From: Vibrio breoganii
GTDB lineage: Bacteria; Pseudomonadota; Gammaproteobacteria; Enterobacterales; Vibrionaceae
NCBI RefSeq assembly: GCF_001677275.1
Contig: NZ_CP016177.1
Coordinates: 2,294,001 to 2,358,000 of the forward strand
Direction: 5' to 3'
Length of the DNA: 64,000 bases
The position numbers were made by a program, and so were the translations under genes. The notes under the pieces were generated by a model, which was not told the origin of the DNA, made no database searches, and was given only the letters and a program-made list of their open reading frames with translations. Below, piece after piece: positions 37,118-46,991 of this stretch (positions are counted from its first letter, which is position 1; every line of letters begins with the position of its first letter).

Positions 37118-40006
37118 CTAAGGCGCAATTTCAAGTGTTTGAATAGGGAAATTTAGCGTCTTAAGTTGAGGCATTAGCTGTTTCGCATCCCCGACAACAA
37201 TAATTTGATAATCGGCTGGATCAAACCACTTACTCGCCATTTCGTTGAGCGTCTCTTTTGATACGTCAGCAACAATATTATTGCGCACAGCGAGATAGTC
37301 ATGATCTAAGTTGTAGGTCAGTATTGAGCTTAACAAATAGGCTTTTTGCCCCGGTGTTTCATACTTGAGCGCGTCTTGTTGCCCAACTGCTAATCGCATG
37401 AATTCAATTTCTTTATCAGTAAAGCCCTCTTTTGCAGCACTGTCCATTTCTTTGATCAGTTCTTTAATCGCAGGTGCGGTTGAATCTGCTCTGACTTGAG
37501 CTGTTGCAACGACAGCCCCAATCTCTCTATTTGCTGAAATGTAGCTACTTGCCCCGTAGGTGTAACCCTTGTCTTCACGCAAGTTTTGATTGATTCGGCT
37601 GTTAAAGTTACCGCCTAGATTAAAGTTAGCCAGCTGAGTAAGGTAACTCTCACCCGTGGCATCAAACGGCAGTCCTCTGCGAACTAGGCGCACCGCTGTT
37701 TGAGGTGCTCCTGGTTTATCGACCAAGAATAGCGTTTGCTCTCCCATCTCTGGCAGGCGTCGCTGGCGCAGCATCGGCGGTGTTTCGCCCTGCCACTCTT
37801 GTAAGCTATCAAGCTCTTTGCGCACTTGCTTCTCAGACAAGTCACCGACGACTAAGATCTGTGTGCCCTTTGGCGTGTAGTACTTATCATAAAAGGCTTT
37901 TACATCATCAAGGGTTAGGCTTTTCACAGACGCCATAGTGCCCGATGAAGAGCGTCCATAAATGGTATCGCCGTATAGCACTTGTCTTGTTGCTTGAGAG
38001 GCCAACCAGCTTGGCGTTTGGTGCTCGTATACAATCCCTTCTAACATCTGGCGCTTCACACGCTCAAAGTCTTCTTCTTTCAGTAATGGATTGAACAGCG
38101 CATTTTCAACCAGTTCCATTGTGGCAGTGAAGTTTTTACTCAAGCTCGAAATCGTCAGAGTTGTATTGTACTGACCGGCACTGAGTGAAGCGCTACTGCC
38201 CAATTTGTCCAGTTCAGCCGTGAGCTCTTCACTGGTTAGGGTTTTATCTCCCTCTGACACCATAGATGCAGTAAGGCTAGCGAGCCCTTCTTTACCAACT
38301 GGGGCATAGCGGTTACCTGCAGGCATCTTAATCTGCATAACAACGGTAGGAGTTTCCGATGTTTCACTGCCCAGTACTTCAATATCATTGTTTAAGTGGA
38401 ATGAATAAAGCTCAGGCATAGTGCCAGTGACCGCAGACTGCACTTGCGGCATAACCGAGCGATCAAACGAATCATTCACGAAGCGATAATCGAGCTCGCT
38501 CTCTTCGATCTTCTGGTGTTCCGGCAGTGTTCTTGGCGGCGTTTCAAAGGTCGCTGTCTTGGCCGCTAGATCGAGTTTACCGCGAGGGACTACCGATAAG
38601 GTCACCTTGTGCTTATTGTCGATAAACTCTTGATATACCTTATAAATAGACTCTGGTGTCACCTTACGTAAGCGATCAAGTTCAATCTGCAGACGATCGG
38701 GCTGCTGATAGAAGGTCTCATTAGACGCCAATTGCGTCACCTTGCCACGCACACTCTGCAGGGCAAAGATTGAGCTTGCTTCTGCGCTACCTACGATTTG
38801 TTGTAGCGAATCAGGATTGATATCAGCAAGCTGCAGATTCTCAATGATGTCATACACTTCATCGTACAAAGGCGTTAAATCGGCTCGCTTACTGGAGTCG
38901 GCCATGACGTAGACATAAAAATTACAAGCGAGCTCAGTACATTGATGGAACGCACCTGCATCAAGCGCCTTTTCAGTCTTAACGAGTTTTTGGTAAAGAA
39001 TACTATTTCGCCCGCTCCCCAATACCTTAGCTAATACGTCAAGATCAGCATTGCGCGCTTCCCCTTGGTAAGTCGTTGGCCACCCCATGACAAGCATTGG
39101 CTGTTGGATCATACGATCTTCAAGGGTAACGTAGCGATCTTCATTGAGGACTGCTGGTTGCTTAGGTTGTGCCTCTACTTCTGGGCCTCGAGGAATTGGA
39201 CCAAAGTACTTCTCTACCCATTCAAGTACTTGTTTTGTTTCAAAATCACCACCTATGGTCAGAACGGCATTGTTCGGACCGTACCAACGTAAGAAGAAGG
39301 CTTTAAGATCATTCACATCGACCTTATCTAAGTCTTCAACATAACCAATGGTCTGCCATGAGTAAGGATGCCCTTCCGGGTACATAGCCTCACCCATTTT
39401 TTCCCACATTAAGCCATACGGGCGGTTATCATAGTTTTGAGCACGTTCGTTTTTAACGGTATCGCGCTGAATCTCGAATTTACGTTGTGAGACAGCCTCT
39501 AGTAAAAAGCCCATGCGATCGGACTCTAGCCAAAGCATCTTCTCTAGCTGATTCGATGGCACTGTTTCAAAGTAGTTGGTGCGGTCACGGTTAGTCGTAC
39601 CGTTGAGAGAGCCGCCAGCTTCGGTGATGATCTTAAAGTGTTGCTGATCTGCCACATGCTTTGATCCTTGAAACATCATGTGCTCAAAGAAGTGGGCGAA
39701 GCCAGATTTACCAATGTCTTCTCTCGCTGATCCCACATGATAGGTCACATCAACGTGAACCAGAGGATCTGAGTTATCAGGCGCTAAGATTAAGGTTAAC
39801 CCATTGGCAAGCTTGTATTTAGAATAAGCGATCGAGGCCTTGCCCGGTGTGGCATCGACTTTTTCAACTAACTGAATAGCTGAATCATTTGATGTTGATT
39901 CAACGGTATTCTCTTGAGTCGAGCAAGCCGCTAATAGAGTCACGGCCGTCAGCGTGCCCACAAGCTTATACTTGGACAATGACAGGTTGAGACGAGATAA
40001 GATCAT
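37118..40006 (-). CDS. M16 (insulinase/pitrilysin) family metallopeptidase, predicted lipoprotein
   Basis: 962 residues. The signal sequence ends in the lipobox LLAAC (Cys28), so the protein is probably a periplasmic lipoprotein. The zinc motif HFFEH is at 105-109, followed by the distal Glu region. A second M16-like half begins near residue 520 without the HXXEH motif, giving the usual active plus inactive pair. Adjacent to yqaA upstream (9 bases) and gshA downstream. Substrate unknown. Confidence 0.9.
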   Translation of the reverse strand: MILSRLNLSLSKYKLVGTLTAVTLLAACSTQENTVESTSNDSAIQLVEKVDATPGKASIAYSKYKLANGLTLILAPDNSDPLVHVDVTYHVGSAREDIGKSGFAHFFEHMMFQGSKHVADQQHFKIITEAGGSLNGTTNRDRTNYFETVPSNQLEKMLWLESDRMGFLLEAVSQRKFEIQRDTVKNERAQNYDNRPYGLMWEKMGEAMYPEGHPYSWQTIGYVEDLDKVDVNDLKAFFLRWYGPNNAVLTIGGDFETKQVLEWVEKYFGPIPRGPEVEAQPKQPAVLNEDRYVTLEDRMIQQPMLVMGWPTTYQGEARNADLDVLAKVLGSGRNSILYQKLVKTEKALDAGAFHQCTELACNFYVYVMADSSKRADLTPLYDEVYDIIENLQLADINPDSLQQIVGSAEASSIFALQSVRGKVTQLASNETFYQQPDRLQIELDRLRKVTPESIYKVYQEFIDNKHKVTLSVVPRGKLDLAAKTATFETPPRTLPEHQKIEESELDYRFVNDSFDRSVMPQVQSAVTGTMPELYSFHLNNDIEVLGSETSETPTVVMQIKMPAGNRYAPVGKEGLASLTASMVSEGDKTLTSEELTAELDKLGSSASLSAGQYNTTLTISSLSKNFTATMELVENALFNPLLKEEDFERVKRQMLEGIVYEHQTPSWLASQATRQVLYGDTIYGRSSSGTMASVKSLTLDDVKAFYDKYYTPKGTQILVVGDLSEKQVRKELDSLQEWQGETPPMLRQRRLPEMGEQTLFLVDKPGAPQTAVRLVRRGLPFDATGESYLTQLANFNLGGNFNSRINQNLREDKGYTYGASSYISANREIGAVVATAQVRADSTAPAIKELIKEMDSAAKEGFTDKEIEFMRLAVGQQDALKYETPGQKAYLLSSILTYNLDHDYLAVRNNIVADVSKETLNEMASKWFDPADYQIIVVGDAKQLMPQLKTLNFPIQTLEIAP

Positions 40007-40015
40007 TGTTATTCC

Positions 40016-40471
40016 TTATAGATTACCCAGCCCAGTGTATAACCCTACTAGTACCGCATAACGAACCAGTTTTCCTAGGGCTATCAACACCAAACAGGGA
40101 AGAAAGCGCATTCGAAGCCACCCAGCGGCTAAACACAAAGGGTCACCAATAACGGGAGCCCAGCTAAACAATAGACTCCAATAGCCATACTTTTGCAACC
40201 AAGCTATGGCTTTGTGACCATGTTTTTCTTGCTGAGTTCGATTTGGTATCCACAAACCTAGCCAATAGTTGGTTAAACCGCCGAGAGTGTTGCCTAACGT
40301 AGCCACCAACAAGATGCTAAAAATTGAATATTGATTAAGGCTCAGTGTTGCGATGAGCGCCGCTTCTGAACCACCAGGAAGTAGCGTTGCGCTCAAAAAG
40401 CCCGTAGCAAACAGTAAGGTTAGAGCCGAGTCTGCAAACCAAACACCGAGCTGAGAAAACACAGCATCCAT
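40016..40471 (-). CDS. yqaA: YqaA family inner-membrane protein (DedA-like)
   Basis: 151 residues with about four membrane segments; matches E. coli YqaA (GGSEAALIATLSLN, GNTLGGLTNYWLG, GYWSLLFSWAPVIGDPLCL). The family belongs to the SNARE-associated/DedA superfamily, thought to act in lipid or small-solute transport; exact role unknown. The same strand as the M16 gene, 9 bases before it, so probably one transcript. Confidence 0.85.
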   Translation of the reverse strand: MDAVFSQLGVWFADSALTLLFATGFLSATLLPGGSEAALIATLSLNQYSIFSILLVATLGNTLGGLTNYWLGLWIPNRTQQEKHGHKAIAWLQKYGYWSLLFSWAPVIGDPLCLAAGWLRMRFLPCLVLIALGKLVRYAVLVGLYTGLGNL

Positions 40472-40628
40472 TAGTTTACGGTCTCAAAACAATAAGCATT
40501 AACAAGGTATACGTGACGAGTAAACGAGATAAGCCATAGAGGCATACTTTTCTGACCATTTGAGATGCATATCGTTACATATTACCGACAATTCTCAGGA
40601 ATATCATTGTTTTGCTGTCAGAGATAAG

Positions 40629-40660
40629 TGAAAAAAAAGGATGCAAAAATGCATCCCTTT
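40629..40660 (-). terminator. Terminator after oadB
   Basis: GGATGCA/TGCATCC around five T on the minus strand, followed by a run of T. Ends the oadGAB operon 29 bases after its stop. Confidence 0.8.
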
Positions 40661-40688
40661 CTCAATATAGAAATTGATTAGCTCAAGA

Positions 40689-41819
40689 TCATCCCACTAG
40701 TGCAAGTAGAATACCAGCCGCCACTGCCGAGCCTAATACACCCGCTACGTTCGGGCCCATAGCATGCATTAATAAGAAGTTCTGAGGGTTTGCCTGCAGA
40801 CCGACCTTGTTAACCACGCGAGCCGCCATTGGAACCGCAGAAACACCTGCTGCACCAATGAGAGGGTTAATGTCTTCTTTAGACACCTTATTCAGCAACT
40901 TAGCCATCAATACGCCACCCGCAGTACCGATGCTAAAGGCAACAGCGCCAAGACCAAGGATACCTAAGGTTTCAATGTTCAAGAACTTGTCCGCTTGCAG
41001 CTTTGAACCTACGCCAAGACCTAAGAAGATGGTGACTATGTTGATGAGTTCGTTCTGAGCCGTTTTACTCAAACGATCCACAACACCCGCTTCACGCATC
41101 AGGTTTCCAAGACAGAACATTCCAACCAGAGGCGTTGCCGATGGCAAAAATAGAATGGTCATGAGCAGAACACCTAGCGGGAAGAAGACCTTCTCACCTT
41201 TACCCACATGACGTAGCTGCGCCATTTTAATAGTGCGCTCTTCAGGAGTGGTCAAAGCCTTCATGATCGGTGGCTGGATAATTGGAACCAAAGCCATGTA
41301 GCTGTAGGCAGAAACAGCAATCGCACCCAGTAAATCTGGAGACAATCGACTTGCCAAGAAGATAGCGGTTGGACCATCCGCACCACCGATAATGGCAATA
41401 GACGAGGCATCCGCCAAGCTAAATTCCATACCCGGTACATAGTTAAGCAAGATAGCGCCAAACAAAGTCGCAAAGATACCAAACTGAGCTGCAGCGCCTA
41501 ACCATAAGGTTTTAGGGTTCGCAATCAAGGCGCCAAAATCCGTCATTGCCCCTACGCCCATAAAGATAAGCAATGGGAATACCCCAGTTGAAATCCCTAC
41601 CTCATAGACGTAGTACAGCAATCCACCGGGCTCGGTAAAGCCAGCATTGGGGATATTCGCTAGGATGGCACCAAAGCCAATCGGCAATAGCAGTAAGGGC
41701 TCAAAGCCCTTACGAATAGCAAGAAACAGCAGCCCGCAACCCACCAAGATCATGCAGATCTGGCCAAATTCAAAGTTAGCGATGCCCGTCTCTCTCCAGA
41801 GAGTAAGTAAACCGTCCAT
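40689..41819 (-). CDS. oadB: Oxaloacetate decarboxylase beta subunit (Na+ translocating)
   Basis: Membrane subunit that pumps sodium using the decarboxylation of carboxybiotin. 376 residues with about nine membrane segments and a re-entrant region; the motif [15 protein letters not shown] carries the Asp of the sodium site (DADASSIAI and GGADG region). GxGxxxxG patterns occur near the end. Third gene of oadGAB, 14 bases after oadA. Confidence 0.95.
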   Translation of the reverse strand: MDGLLTLWRETGIANFEFGQICMILVGCGLLFLAIRKGFEPLLLLPIGFGAILANIPNAGFTEPGGLLYYVYEVGISTGVFPLLIFMGVGAMTDFGALIANPKTLWLGAAAQFGIFATLFGAILLNYVPGMEFSLADASSIAIIGGADGPTAIFLASRLSPDLLGAIAVSAYSYMALVPIIQPPIMKALTTPEERTIKMAQLRHVGKGEKVFFPLGVLLMTILFLPSATPLVGMFCLGNLMREAGVVDRLSKTAQNELINIVTIFLGLGVGSKLQADKFLNIETLGILGLGAVAFSIGTAGGVLMAKLLNKVSKEDINPLIGAAGVSAVPMAARVVNKVGLQANPQNFLLMHAMGPNVAGVLGSAVAAGILLALVG

Positions 41820-41833
41820 GTTGTATTGGTTCC

Positions 41834-43624
41834 TTACGCTAGGCTAAGCAGCGGTGAGCCAACAGAGACAGAATCACCTTCTTTCACATGCAAACCTTGT
41901 ACTACGCCACCTCGTGCCGCTCGTACTTCAGTTTCCATCTTCATGGCTTCTAGGATCAGTAGCACATCGCCTTCTTCAACCACAGCGCCACTCGACACAT
42001 TCACCTTGAAGATATTGCCTGCCAAAGGTGCTGGAACATCTTCTGCATTGCTCGCCACAGGTGCTGCAACTGGCGCAGCAGCCGCAGTCGCACCTGCTGG
42101 AGTTACAGAAGTAAGCTCTCCTTGAGGCCCCACTTGCACATCAAAGACCTGTCCATCGACCTTGACGCTATAGGCTTCTACTGTGGTATTTGCGCTTGCA
42201 ACCGGAGCAGGTTTTGTTTCTTCAACCTCAGTGCCTGGTACAGGTTCGAACATAGATGGGTTATGACGATTCTTAAGGAACTTAAGACCCACTTGAGGGA
42301 ACAGCGCATAGGTTAGTACATCATCTTCAATGTCTTCAGCCAGTGAAATATTTTCCGCTTTGGCCTTCTTCTGAAGATCCAGTGTCAAAGATTCAAACTC
42401 GTCTTCTAGCTTATCCGCTGGGCGACACGTAATTGGCTGTGCACCGTCTAATACTTTCTGTTGCAGCTCGGCATTTAGCTCCGCTGGTGCTTTGCCGTAC
42501 TCGCCCTTAAGGATACCGGCTGTTTCTTTAGTGATGCTCTTATAGCGTTCGCCCGTTAAGACATTGATCACCGCTTGTGTACCCACAATTTGAGAGGTCG
42601 GTGTAACCAAAGGAATATAGCCAAGGTCTTTACGTACGCGAGGGATCTCTTCTAGCACTTCATCTAAACGATCAGCAGCGCCCTGCTCCTTTAACTGGCC
42701 TTCCATGTTAGTGAGCATTCCACCAGGAACCTGAGCAATCAAGATACGAGAATCAACCCCTTTCAACTGGCCTTCAAACTTCGCGTATTTTTTACGCACT
42801 TCTCGGAAGTAAGCCGCAATCGGTTCGATTTGGTCTAGTTTCAGGTTGGTATCGCGCTCTGTGCCTTCAAGCATCGCTACTACTGTTTCCGTTGGCGTAT
42901 GGCCATAGGTGCAGCTCATAGAGGATATAGCGGTATCTAGGATATCTACGCCCGCCTCAACCGCTTTAACCGCAGTTGCTGTGCTCAAGCCTGTTGTTGC
43001 ATGACAGTGAAGGGCTAGTGGAACATCACACGCATCTTTAATACGCGTAATCAGCTCTTCAGCCTCATAAGGCTTAAGTAAGCCTGACATGTCTTTAATA
43101 CATAGAGAGTGACAACCTAGGTCCTCTAGACGCTTAGCAAGATCAACCCAGGTATCAGAATTGTGCACAGGGCTTGTTGTGTAAGAGAGTGTGCCTTGAG
43201 CATGAGCGCCCACATCCACCACTGACTTAACGGCTTTCTCGAAGTTACGCACGTCATTCATCGCATCAAAGACGCGGAATACATCCATACCGTTGGCATG
43301 AGCACGCTCTACAAACTTTTCAACCACATCATCCGCGTAGTGACGGTAACCTAAAAGGTTTTGTCCACGCAGCAACATTTGCATTGGGGTATTGGGCATG
43401 GCTTTCTTAAGCTCACGCAAACGCTCCCATGGGTCTTCTCCAAGAAAACGAATACACGAATCGAAGGTCGCTCCGCCCCACGTTTCTAGTGACCAATAGC
43501 CAACTTTATCCAGTTCAGCTGCAATCGGCAGCATATCTTCTAGTCGCATACGGGTTGCGAATAAAGATTGATGCGCATCTCGCAGTACTACGTCTGTTAT
43601 TGCAAGTGGTTTAGACATGCTCAT
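41834..43624 (-). CDS. oadA: Oxaloacetate decarboxylase alpha subunit (biotin carboxyltransferase)
   Basis: Cytoplasmic carboxyltransferase that moves CO2 from oxaloacetate to biotin. 596 residues: DRE-TIM barrel with [16 protein letters not shown] and the metal site LHCHATTG, a conserved carboxylase domain, an Ala/Pro linker (about 500-530), and a biotinyl domain with EAMKMETEV (Lys562). Starts at MSMSKPLAI, 23 bases from oadG. Confidence 0.97.
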   Translation of the reverse strand: MSMSKPLAITDVVLRDAHQSLFATRMRLEDMLPIAAELDKVGYWSLETWGGATFDSCIRFLGEDPWERLRELKKAMPNTPMQMLLRGQNLLGYRHYADDVVEKFVERAHANGMDVFRVFDAMNDVRNFEKAVKSVVDVGAHAQGTLSYTTSPVHNSDTWVDLAKRLEDLGCHSLCIKDMSGLLKPYEAEELITRIKDACDVPLALHCHATTGLSTATAVKAVEAGVDILDTAISSMSCTYGHTPTETVVAMLEGTERDTNLKLDQIEPIAAYFREVRKKYAKFEGQLKGVDSRILIAQVPGGMLTNMEGQLKEQGAADRLDEVLEEIPRVRKDLGYIPLVTPTSQIVGTQAVINVLTGERYKSITKETAGILKGEYGKAPAELNAELQQKVLDGAQPITCRPADKLEDEFESLTLDLQKKAKAENISLAEDIEDDVLTYALFPQVGLKFLKNRHNPSMFEPVPGTEVEETKPAPVASANTTVEAYSVKVDGQVFDVQVGPQGELTSVTPAGATAAAAPVAAPVASNAEDVPAPLAGNIFKVNVSSGAVVEEGDVLLILEAMKMETEVRAARGGVVQGLHVKEGDSVSVGSPLLSLA

Positions 43625-43647
43625 TAACTCCTTTTAATTTTTGTTGT

Positions 43648-43911
43648 CTATTGGGCTACAGCTGAACGATGACGATGCACAGCGGCCGAAATAGCGGCCA
43701 CAATTTTTGGATCGACTCGATGGGTAGATTCAGCTTGAGTAACTTGTTTAAGATTTTGCGGGCTCACTGGTGCCACTGGTTGTTCTGCCGGAAGTAACTT
43801 CGACATCAAACGAACCACAAACACCAATAAAGTAAGAAAAAGAAAAACCATAGCCATACCAATGGCCATAATTGAGGCAGCTTCCGATAGCAAACCTGAG
43901 ATGTTATCCAT
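43648..43911 (-). CDS. oadG: Oxaloacetate decarboxylase gamma subunit
   Basis: 87 residues: one N-terminal membrane helix (about 13-35, IMAIGMAMVFLFLTLLVFVV) and a polar tail with HRVDPKIVAAISAAVHRHR holding the C-terminal His residues expected for metal binding. Links the alpha and beta subunits and is essential for pump assembly. First gene of oadGAB. Confidence 0.93.
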   Translation of the reverse strand: MDNISGLLSEAASIMAIGMAMVFLFLTLLVFVVRLMSKLLPAEQPVAPVSPQNLKQVTQAESTHRVDPKIVAAISAAVHRHRSAVAQ

Positions 43912-44150
43912 AATAAAATTCCCTTATTTGTCTTCCTGACAATTCGACGTTTTTACATCGAGCACCTGATTATCTAGATTGATGAAAATTTGTCAATTTT
44001 CTTTATACAGGTGCATGCAGGCAAACCATTGCATAGAAAGTATGCGAATTGAAGACAAAATACTGAGATCAGACCAGAATTTATCAAAAACACTTAGAAA
44101 ACAGTGCTTTATGTAAATAAACGGTTATGGGAATGCTAATGAAATGTTAT

Positions 44151-44177
44151 AAAAAAAACCCCGCCGAAGCGAGGTTT
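44151..44177 (-). terminator. Terminator of the tRNA operon
   Basis: Stem AACCTCGC/GCGGGGTT (with one G-U pair) around TTCG, then eight T on the minus strand, just past the last tRNA-Arg. Confidence 0.85.
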
Positions 44178-44184
44178 TGTGATG

Positions 44185-44261
44185 TGGCGCGTCCTGGAGG
44201 ATTCGAACCTCCGACCGCCTGGTTCGTAGCCAGGTACTCTATCCAGCTGAGCTAAGGACGC
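44185..44261 (-). tRNA. tRNA-Arg (ACG), copy 6 of the array in transcription order
   Basis: 77 nt, minus strand, CCA encoded. Anticodon loop CTACGAA between CCTGG and CCAGG stems gives ACG, normally edited to ICG by TadA. Identical in sequence to the other array copies. Confidence 0.97.
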
Positions 44262-44324
44262 GCAATGCTTCTTTTCAGAAGACTTTATAGAAAAGCTGAT
44301 ACTGATACCAACCCTTCGTTGTAG

Positions 44325-44401
44325 TGGCGCGTCCTGGAGGATTCGAACCTCCGACCGCCTGGTTCGTAGCCAGGTACTCTATCCAGCTGAGCTAAGGACG
44401 C
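44325..44401 (-). tRNA. tRNA-Arg (ACG)
   Basis: 77 nt with encoded CCA, anticodon ACG, identical to its neighbours. Flanked by spacers holding a small CTTCT/AGAAG hairpin likely relevant to processing. Confidence 0.97.
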
Positions 44402-44464
44402 GCAATGCTTCTTTTCAGAAGACTTTATAGAAAAGCTGATACTGATATCAACCCTTCGTTGTAG

Positions 44465-44541
44465 TGGCGCGTCCTGGAGGATTCGAACCTCCGACCGCCT
44501 GGTTCGTAGCCAGGTACTCTATCCAGCTGAGCTAAGGACGC
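44465..44541 (-). tRNA. tRNA-Arg (ACG)
   Basis: 77 nt with encoded CCA, anticodon ACG. Third unit of the 140-bp tandem series from the left. Confidence 0.97.
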
Positions 44542-44604
44542 GCGATGCTTCTTTGCAGAAGACTTTATAGAAAAACTAATACTGGTATCAATTCTTCGTT
44601 ATAG

Positions 44605-44681
44605 TGGCGCGTCCTGGAGGATTCGAACCTCCGACCGCCTGGTTCGTAGCCAGGTACTCTATCCAGCTGAGCTAAGGACGC
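44605..44681 (-). tRNA. tRNA-Arg (ACG)
   Basis: 77 nt with encoded CCA, anticodon ACG. Its upstream spacer (toward the promoter) is more diverged and slightly longer. Confidence 0.97.
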
Positions 44682-44747
44682 GCAGTGCTTCTTTACAGAA
44701 GGCTTATATAGAACCGTTAATATTACTATCAACCATTCGTTGTAAAG

Positions 44748-44824
44748 TGGCGCGTCCTGGAGGATTCGAACCTCCGACCGCCTGGTTCGTAGCCAGGTAC
44801 TCTATCCAGCTGAGCTAAGGACGC
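44748..44824 (-). tRNA. tRNA-Arg (ACG)
   Basis: 77 nt with encoded CCA, anticodon ACG. The base just upstream of its 5' end differs (ACGCAC rather than ACGCGC on the plus strand), but the mature sequence is the same. Confidence 0.97.
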
Positions 44825-44909
44825 ACAGTGTTCTCGTTCTGAGAAGGGTGCGAAGTCTATCACACTTTCCAGTTTAGAAAACAAAAAAATTGACCATAAG
44901 GTCAATAAA

Positions 44910-45002
44910 TGGCGGTGAGGGAGGGATTCGAACCCTCGATACGGCTACAAACCGTATACTCCCTTAGCAGGGGAGCGCCTTCGGCCACTCGGCCACCTCA
45001 CC
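44910..45002 (-). tRNA. tRNA-Ser (GCT)
   Basis: 93 nt, minus strand, long variable arm typical of class II tRNA, CCA encoded. Anticodon loop CTGCTAA between CTCCC and GGGAG gives GCT, reading AGC and AGU. Confidence 0.97.
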
Positions 45003-45046
45003 GCATTATCACTAACAAGTTAGTATTGTCATATCAAAAAATGATA

Positions 45047-45123
45047 TGGCGCGTCCTGGAGGATTCGAACCTCCGACCGCCTGGTTCGTAGCCAGGTACT
45101 CTATCCAGCTGAGCTAAGGACGC
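45047..45123 (-). tRNA. tRNA-Arg (ACG)
   Basis: 77 nt with encoded CCA, anticodon ACG. First Arg copy in transcription order, between the two tRNA-Ser genes. Confidence 0.97.
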
Positions 45124-45155
45124 GCATTGTGTTCCGTTAAGAACGTTCGCAAGAA

Positions 45156-45248
45156 TGGCGGTGAGGGAGGGATTCGAACCCTCGATACGGCTACAAACCG
45201 TATACTCCCTTAGCAGGGGAGCGCCTTCGGCCACTCGGCCACCTCACC
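45156..45248 (-). tRNA. tRNA-Ser (GCT)
   Basis: 93 nt, identical to the other serine copy, CCA encoded. First gene of the operon, just after the predicted promoter. Confidence 0.97.
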
Positions 45249-45263
45249 GTCTTGCGGAGGCAC

Positions 45264-45291
45264 ATATTACGATTTACCAAAAATATGTCAA
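45264..45291 (-). promoter_or_regulatory. Predicted promoter of the tRNA operon
   Basis: On the minus strand a consensus TTGACA (45286-45291) lies 16 bases before TAATAT (45264-45269). A GC-rich stretch follows the -10, as in stringently controlled stable-RNA promoters, which would make it a DksA/ppGpp target. Confidence 0.6.
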
Positions 45292-45396
45292 ACATTTTAT
45301 TGGCAAAATCACATAAAAAACGGTTAACAGAACAACTTTCAACCAAACCGCTTAAAAATGCTAGTTATATGTACTTTATGCCTACTATAAAACAAG

Positions 45397-45422
45397 AAAG
45401 GCTAGTCCTATGACCAGCCTTT
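45397..45422 (-). terminator. Terminator after csrA
   Basis: AAAGGCTAGTC/GACCAGCCTTT with a short loop and one mismatch, 11 bases after the csrA stop. Confidence 0.75.
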
Positions 45423-45432
45423 CAATAGAAAC

Positions 45433-45630
45433 TTAGTAGTTGCCTGATGCAACGTTTCCATTACCTTTTTCTGCTTGAATGCGCATGTAAATTTCTTCAC
45501 GATGCACAGAAACTTCTTTAGGTGCGTTTACACCGATACGCACTTGGTTTCCCTTAACACCCAGTACAGTAACGGTCACTTCATCCCCAATCATTAGGGT
45601 TTCACCAACACGGCGAGTCAAAATTAGCAT
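45433..45630 (-). CDS. csrA: Carbon storage regulator CsrA
   Basis: RNA-binding dimer that controls translation of metabolism, motility and virulence genes. From the ATG at 45630 it has 65 residues and begins [16 protein letters not shown], with [14 protein letters not shown] at the C-terminal side. AGGAG lies 8 bases before this ATG; an upstream alternative start would add seven unrelated residues. Downstream of lysC, as in other vibrios. Confidence 0.98.
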   Translation of the reverse strand: MLILTRRVGETLMIGDEVTVTVLGVKGNQVRIGVNAPKEVSVHREEIYMRIQAEKGNGNVASGNY

Positions 45631-45707
45631 TCGATAGCTCCTTGCTGTCACTCAAAATACTTTGAGATCTATTATTCAATAAAAATAACAACTTGGTAAA
45701 GAACTTA

Positions 45708-46880
45708 TTACAAAATAAGCGCTTTTTTGTCTGTAGCAACACTATGAGACTGCTCAATGTATTGAGCATGAATAAAATTGGCAGCCCGATCCAGATGTTC
45801 CGGTAATAGTAGCAACTTCACTACCCTATCACACCTAAAACTATCAAGAACTTTGATATCTTTCGCCAACAATTGAGGTAAAACATTAAGATGTAGCCCC
45901 TCAAGCTCAGCACCGACAATAGTCAAAGCGCTAATAGGTTCAACATTGTTGACGTCTTCAGATAGGATCTGTAATAGCTTGGAGACATCATTATTGTTAA
46001 CAATTAAATGTTTGGTCGTTTGAGAATGCACGGCGATGCCCAGCAATTGACACTGCATTGCAACCTGCTCCGCTTTATCTTCATTAACAATTAAGCGAGC
46101 AAGCTCTCGCTGCAGTGCTAAACCACACACATTTTTTTTGCTTTGTAAGCGAGTAACCAAGGTACCTTGTTTTGGTGAGAACGAAGATAAGACTCGAATA
46201 TCAAGATTGTACTTAGCGGCAAACTCTACACACGGTTCGTGTAAAACCTTAGCGCCGTGCCTTGCCATGGTTTGCATGTCATCAAAGTCGACATGTTCTA
46301 GTTTCAAAGCCGATTCAACAACCCTAGGGTCGCAGCTATACACGCCATCAACATCAGTGAAGATCTGGCATTCACTAGCCCCTAATAGCCCAGCAAGAGT
46401 CACTGCGCTAGTATCTGAACCGCCGCGTCCTAGAGTGGTAATCGCGCCGGCTTGGTTAACGCCTTGGAAACCCGCCACAATCACTATCTGATCGTCATTG
46501 AGTAATTGGTTAAATTTCTCATTATCCACCGACTGAATCGTTGCTTGATTGTGCATATCATCGGTAACAATGCCCGCTTGCCATCCCGTTAACGAGGTTG
46601 CTTTGTGGCCGAGCTTATTGAGAGTCATCGCTAATAGAGCAATGGTGACCTGCTCCCCAGCGGACAAGATGACATCGAGCTCTCTAGAGTTAGGTACGCT
46701 ATCAACTTCATAGGCTAAGCCTTGCAAGCGATTCGTTTCACCGGACATAGCCGAAACCACAACCACAACTTGATTGCCCTGCTCTTTGGTCTTTATGACC
46801 TGCTCGGCAACCGCTCGAATTCGCTCAACTGAACCTACAGATGTCCCACCAAACTTTTGCACGATTAATCGGTTCTTCAC
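45708..46880 (-). CDS. lysC: Aspartate kinase (monofunctional)
   Basis: First step of the aspartate family of amino acids. 390 residues from a GTG start: VQKFGGTSVGSVERI near the N-terminus, TLGRGGSDTSAV (about 153) and FTDVDGVYSCDPR in the kinase domain, then two ACT-type regulatory regions, the second about residues 330-370. Between alaS and csrA. No lysine riboswitch is visible in the 149-base leader. Which end-product inhibits it cannot be read from sequence. Confidence 0.93.
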   Translation of the reverse strand: MKNRLIVQKFGGTSVGSVERIRAVAEQVIKTKEQGNQVVVVVSAMSGETNRLQGLAYEVDSVPNSRELDVILSAGEQVTIALLAMTLNKLGHKATSLTGWQAGIVTDDMHNQATIQSVDNEKFNQLLNDDQIVIVAGFQGVNQAGAITTLGRGGSDTSAVTLAGLLGASECQIFTDVDGVYSCDPRVVESALKLEHVDFDDMQTMARHGAKVLHEPCVEFAAKYNLDIRVLSSFSPKQGTLVTRLQSKKNVCGLALQRELARLIVNEDKAEQVAMQCQLLGIAVHSQTTKHLIVNNNDVSKLLQILSEDVNNVEPISALTIVGAELEGLHLNVLPQLLAKDIKVLDSFRCDRVVKLLLLPEHLDRAANFIHAQYIEQSHSVATDKKALIL

Positions 46881-46944
46881 TTACTTTCCACCTTCCTAAA
46901 ACAGTCTTCTGTTCTTTGTACACAGGACACTTTAAAAACAACAA

Positions 46945-46979
46945 AACCAAGCACTTTGCGATAACAAAAATGCTTGGTT
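46945..46979. repeat. Hairpin between alaS and lysC (first)
   Basis: Perfect nine-base arms AACCAAGCA and TGCTTGGTT with a 17-base loop. On the minus strand TTGTTGTTTTT follows, so it may be a partial terminator before lysC. Confidence 0.45.
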
Positions 46980-46991
46980 CCTATTACTTTC

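Larger units (their letters stand above)
44185..44684. repeat. 140-bp periodic tandem repeat of tRNA-Arg units
   Basis: Four tRNA-Arg copies begin at 44185, 44325, 44465 and 44605, exactly 140 bases apart, with related 63-base spacers. Spacers 1 and 2 differ at one position; spacer 3 differs at several. This indicates unequal-crossover amplification of a gene-plus-spacer unit. Confidence 0.9.

Noticed and set aside
44909..45091. A 60-codon open frame across tRNA-Ser and tRNA-Arg
   Set aside because: It is the complement of tRNA genes; such frames are a common false prediction.
44185..45248. CRISPR array suggested by regular repeats
   Set aside because: The repeats are whole tRNA genes with related spacers; no cas genes nearby.
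44150..45300. Genomic island at the tRNA cluster
   Set aside because: No integrase and no partial tRNA copy or direct-repeat attachment site is visible; both sides are core genes.
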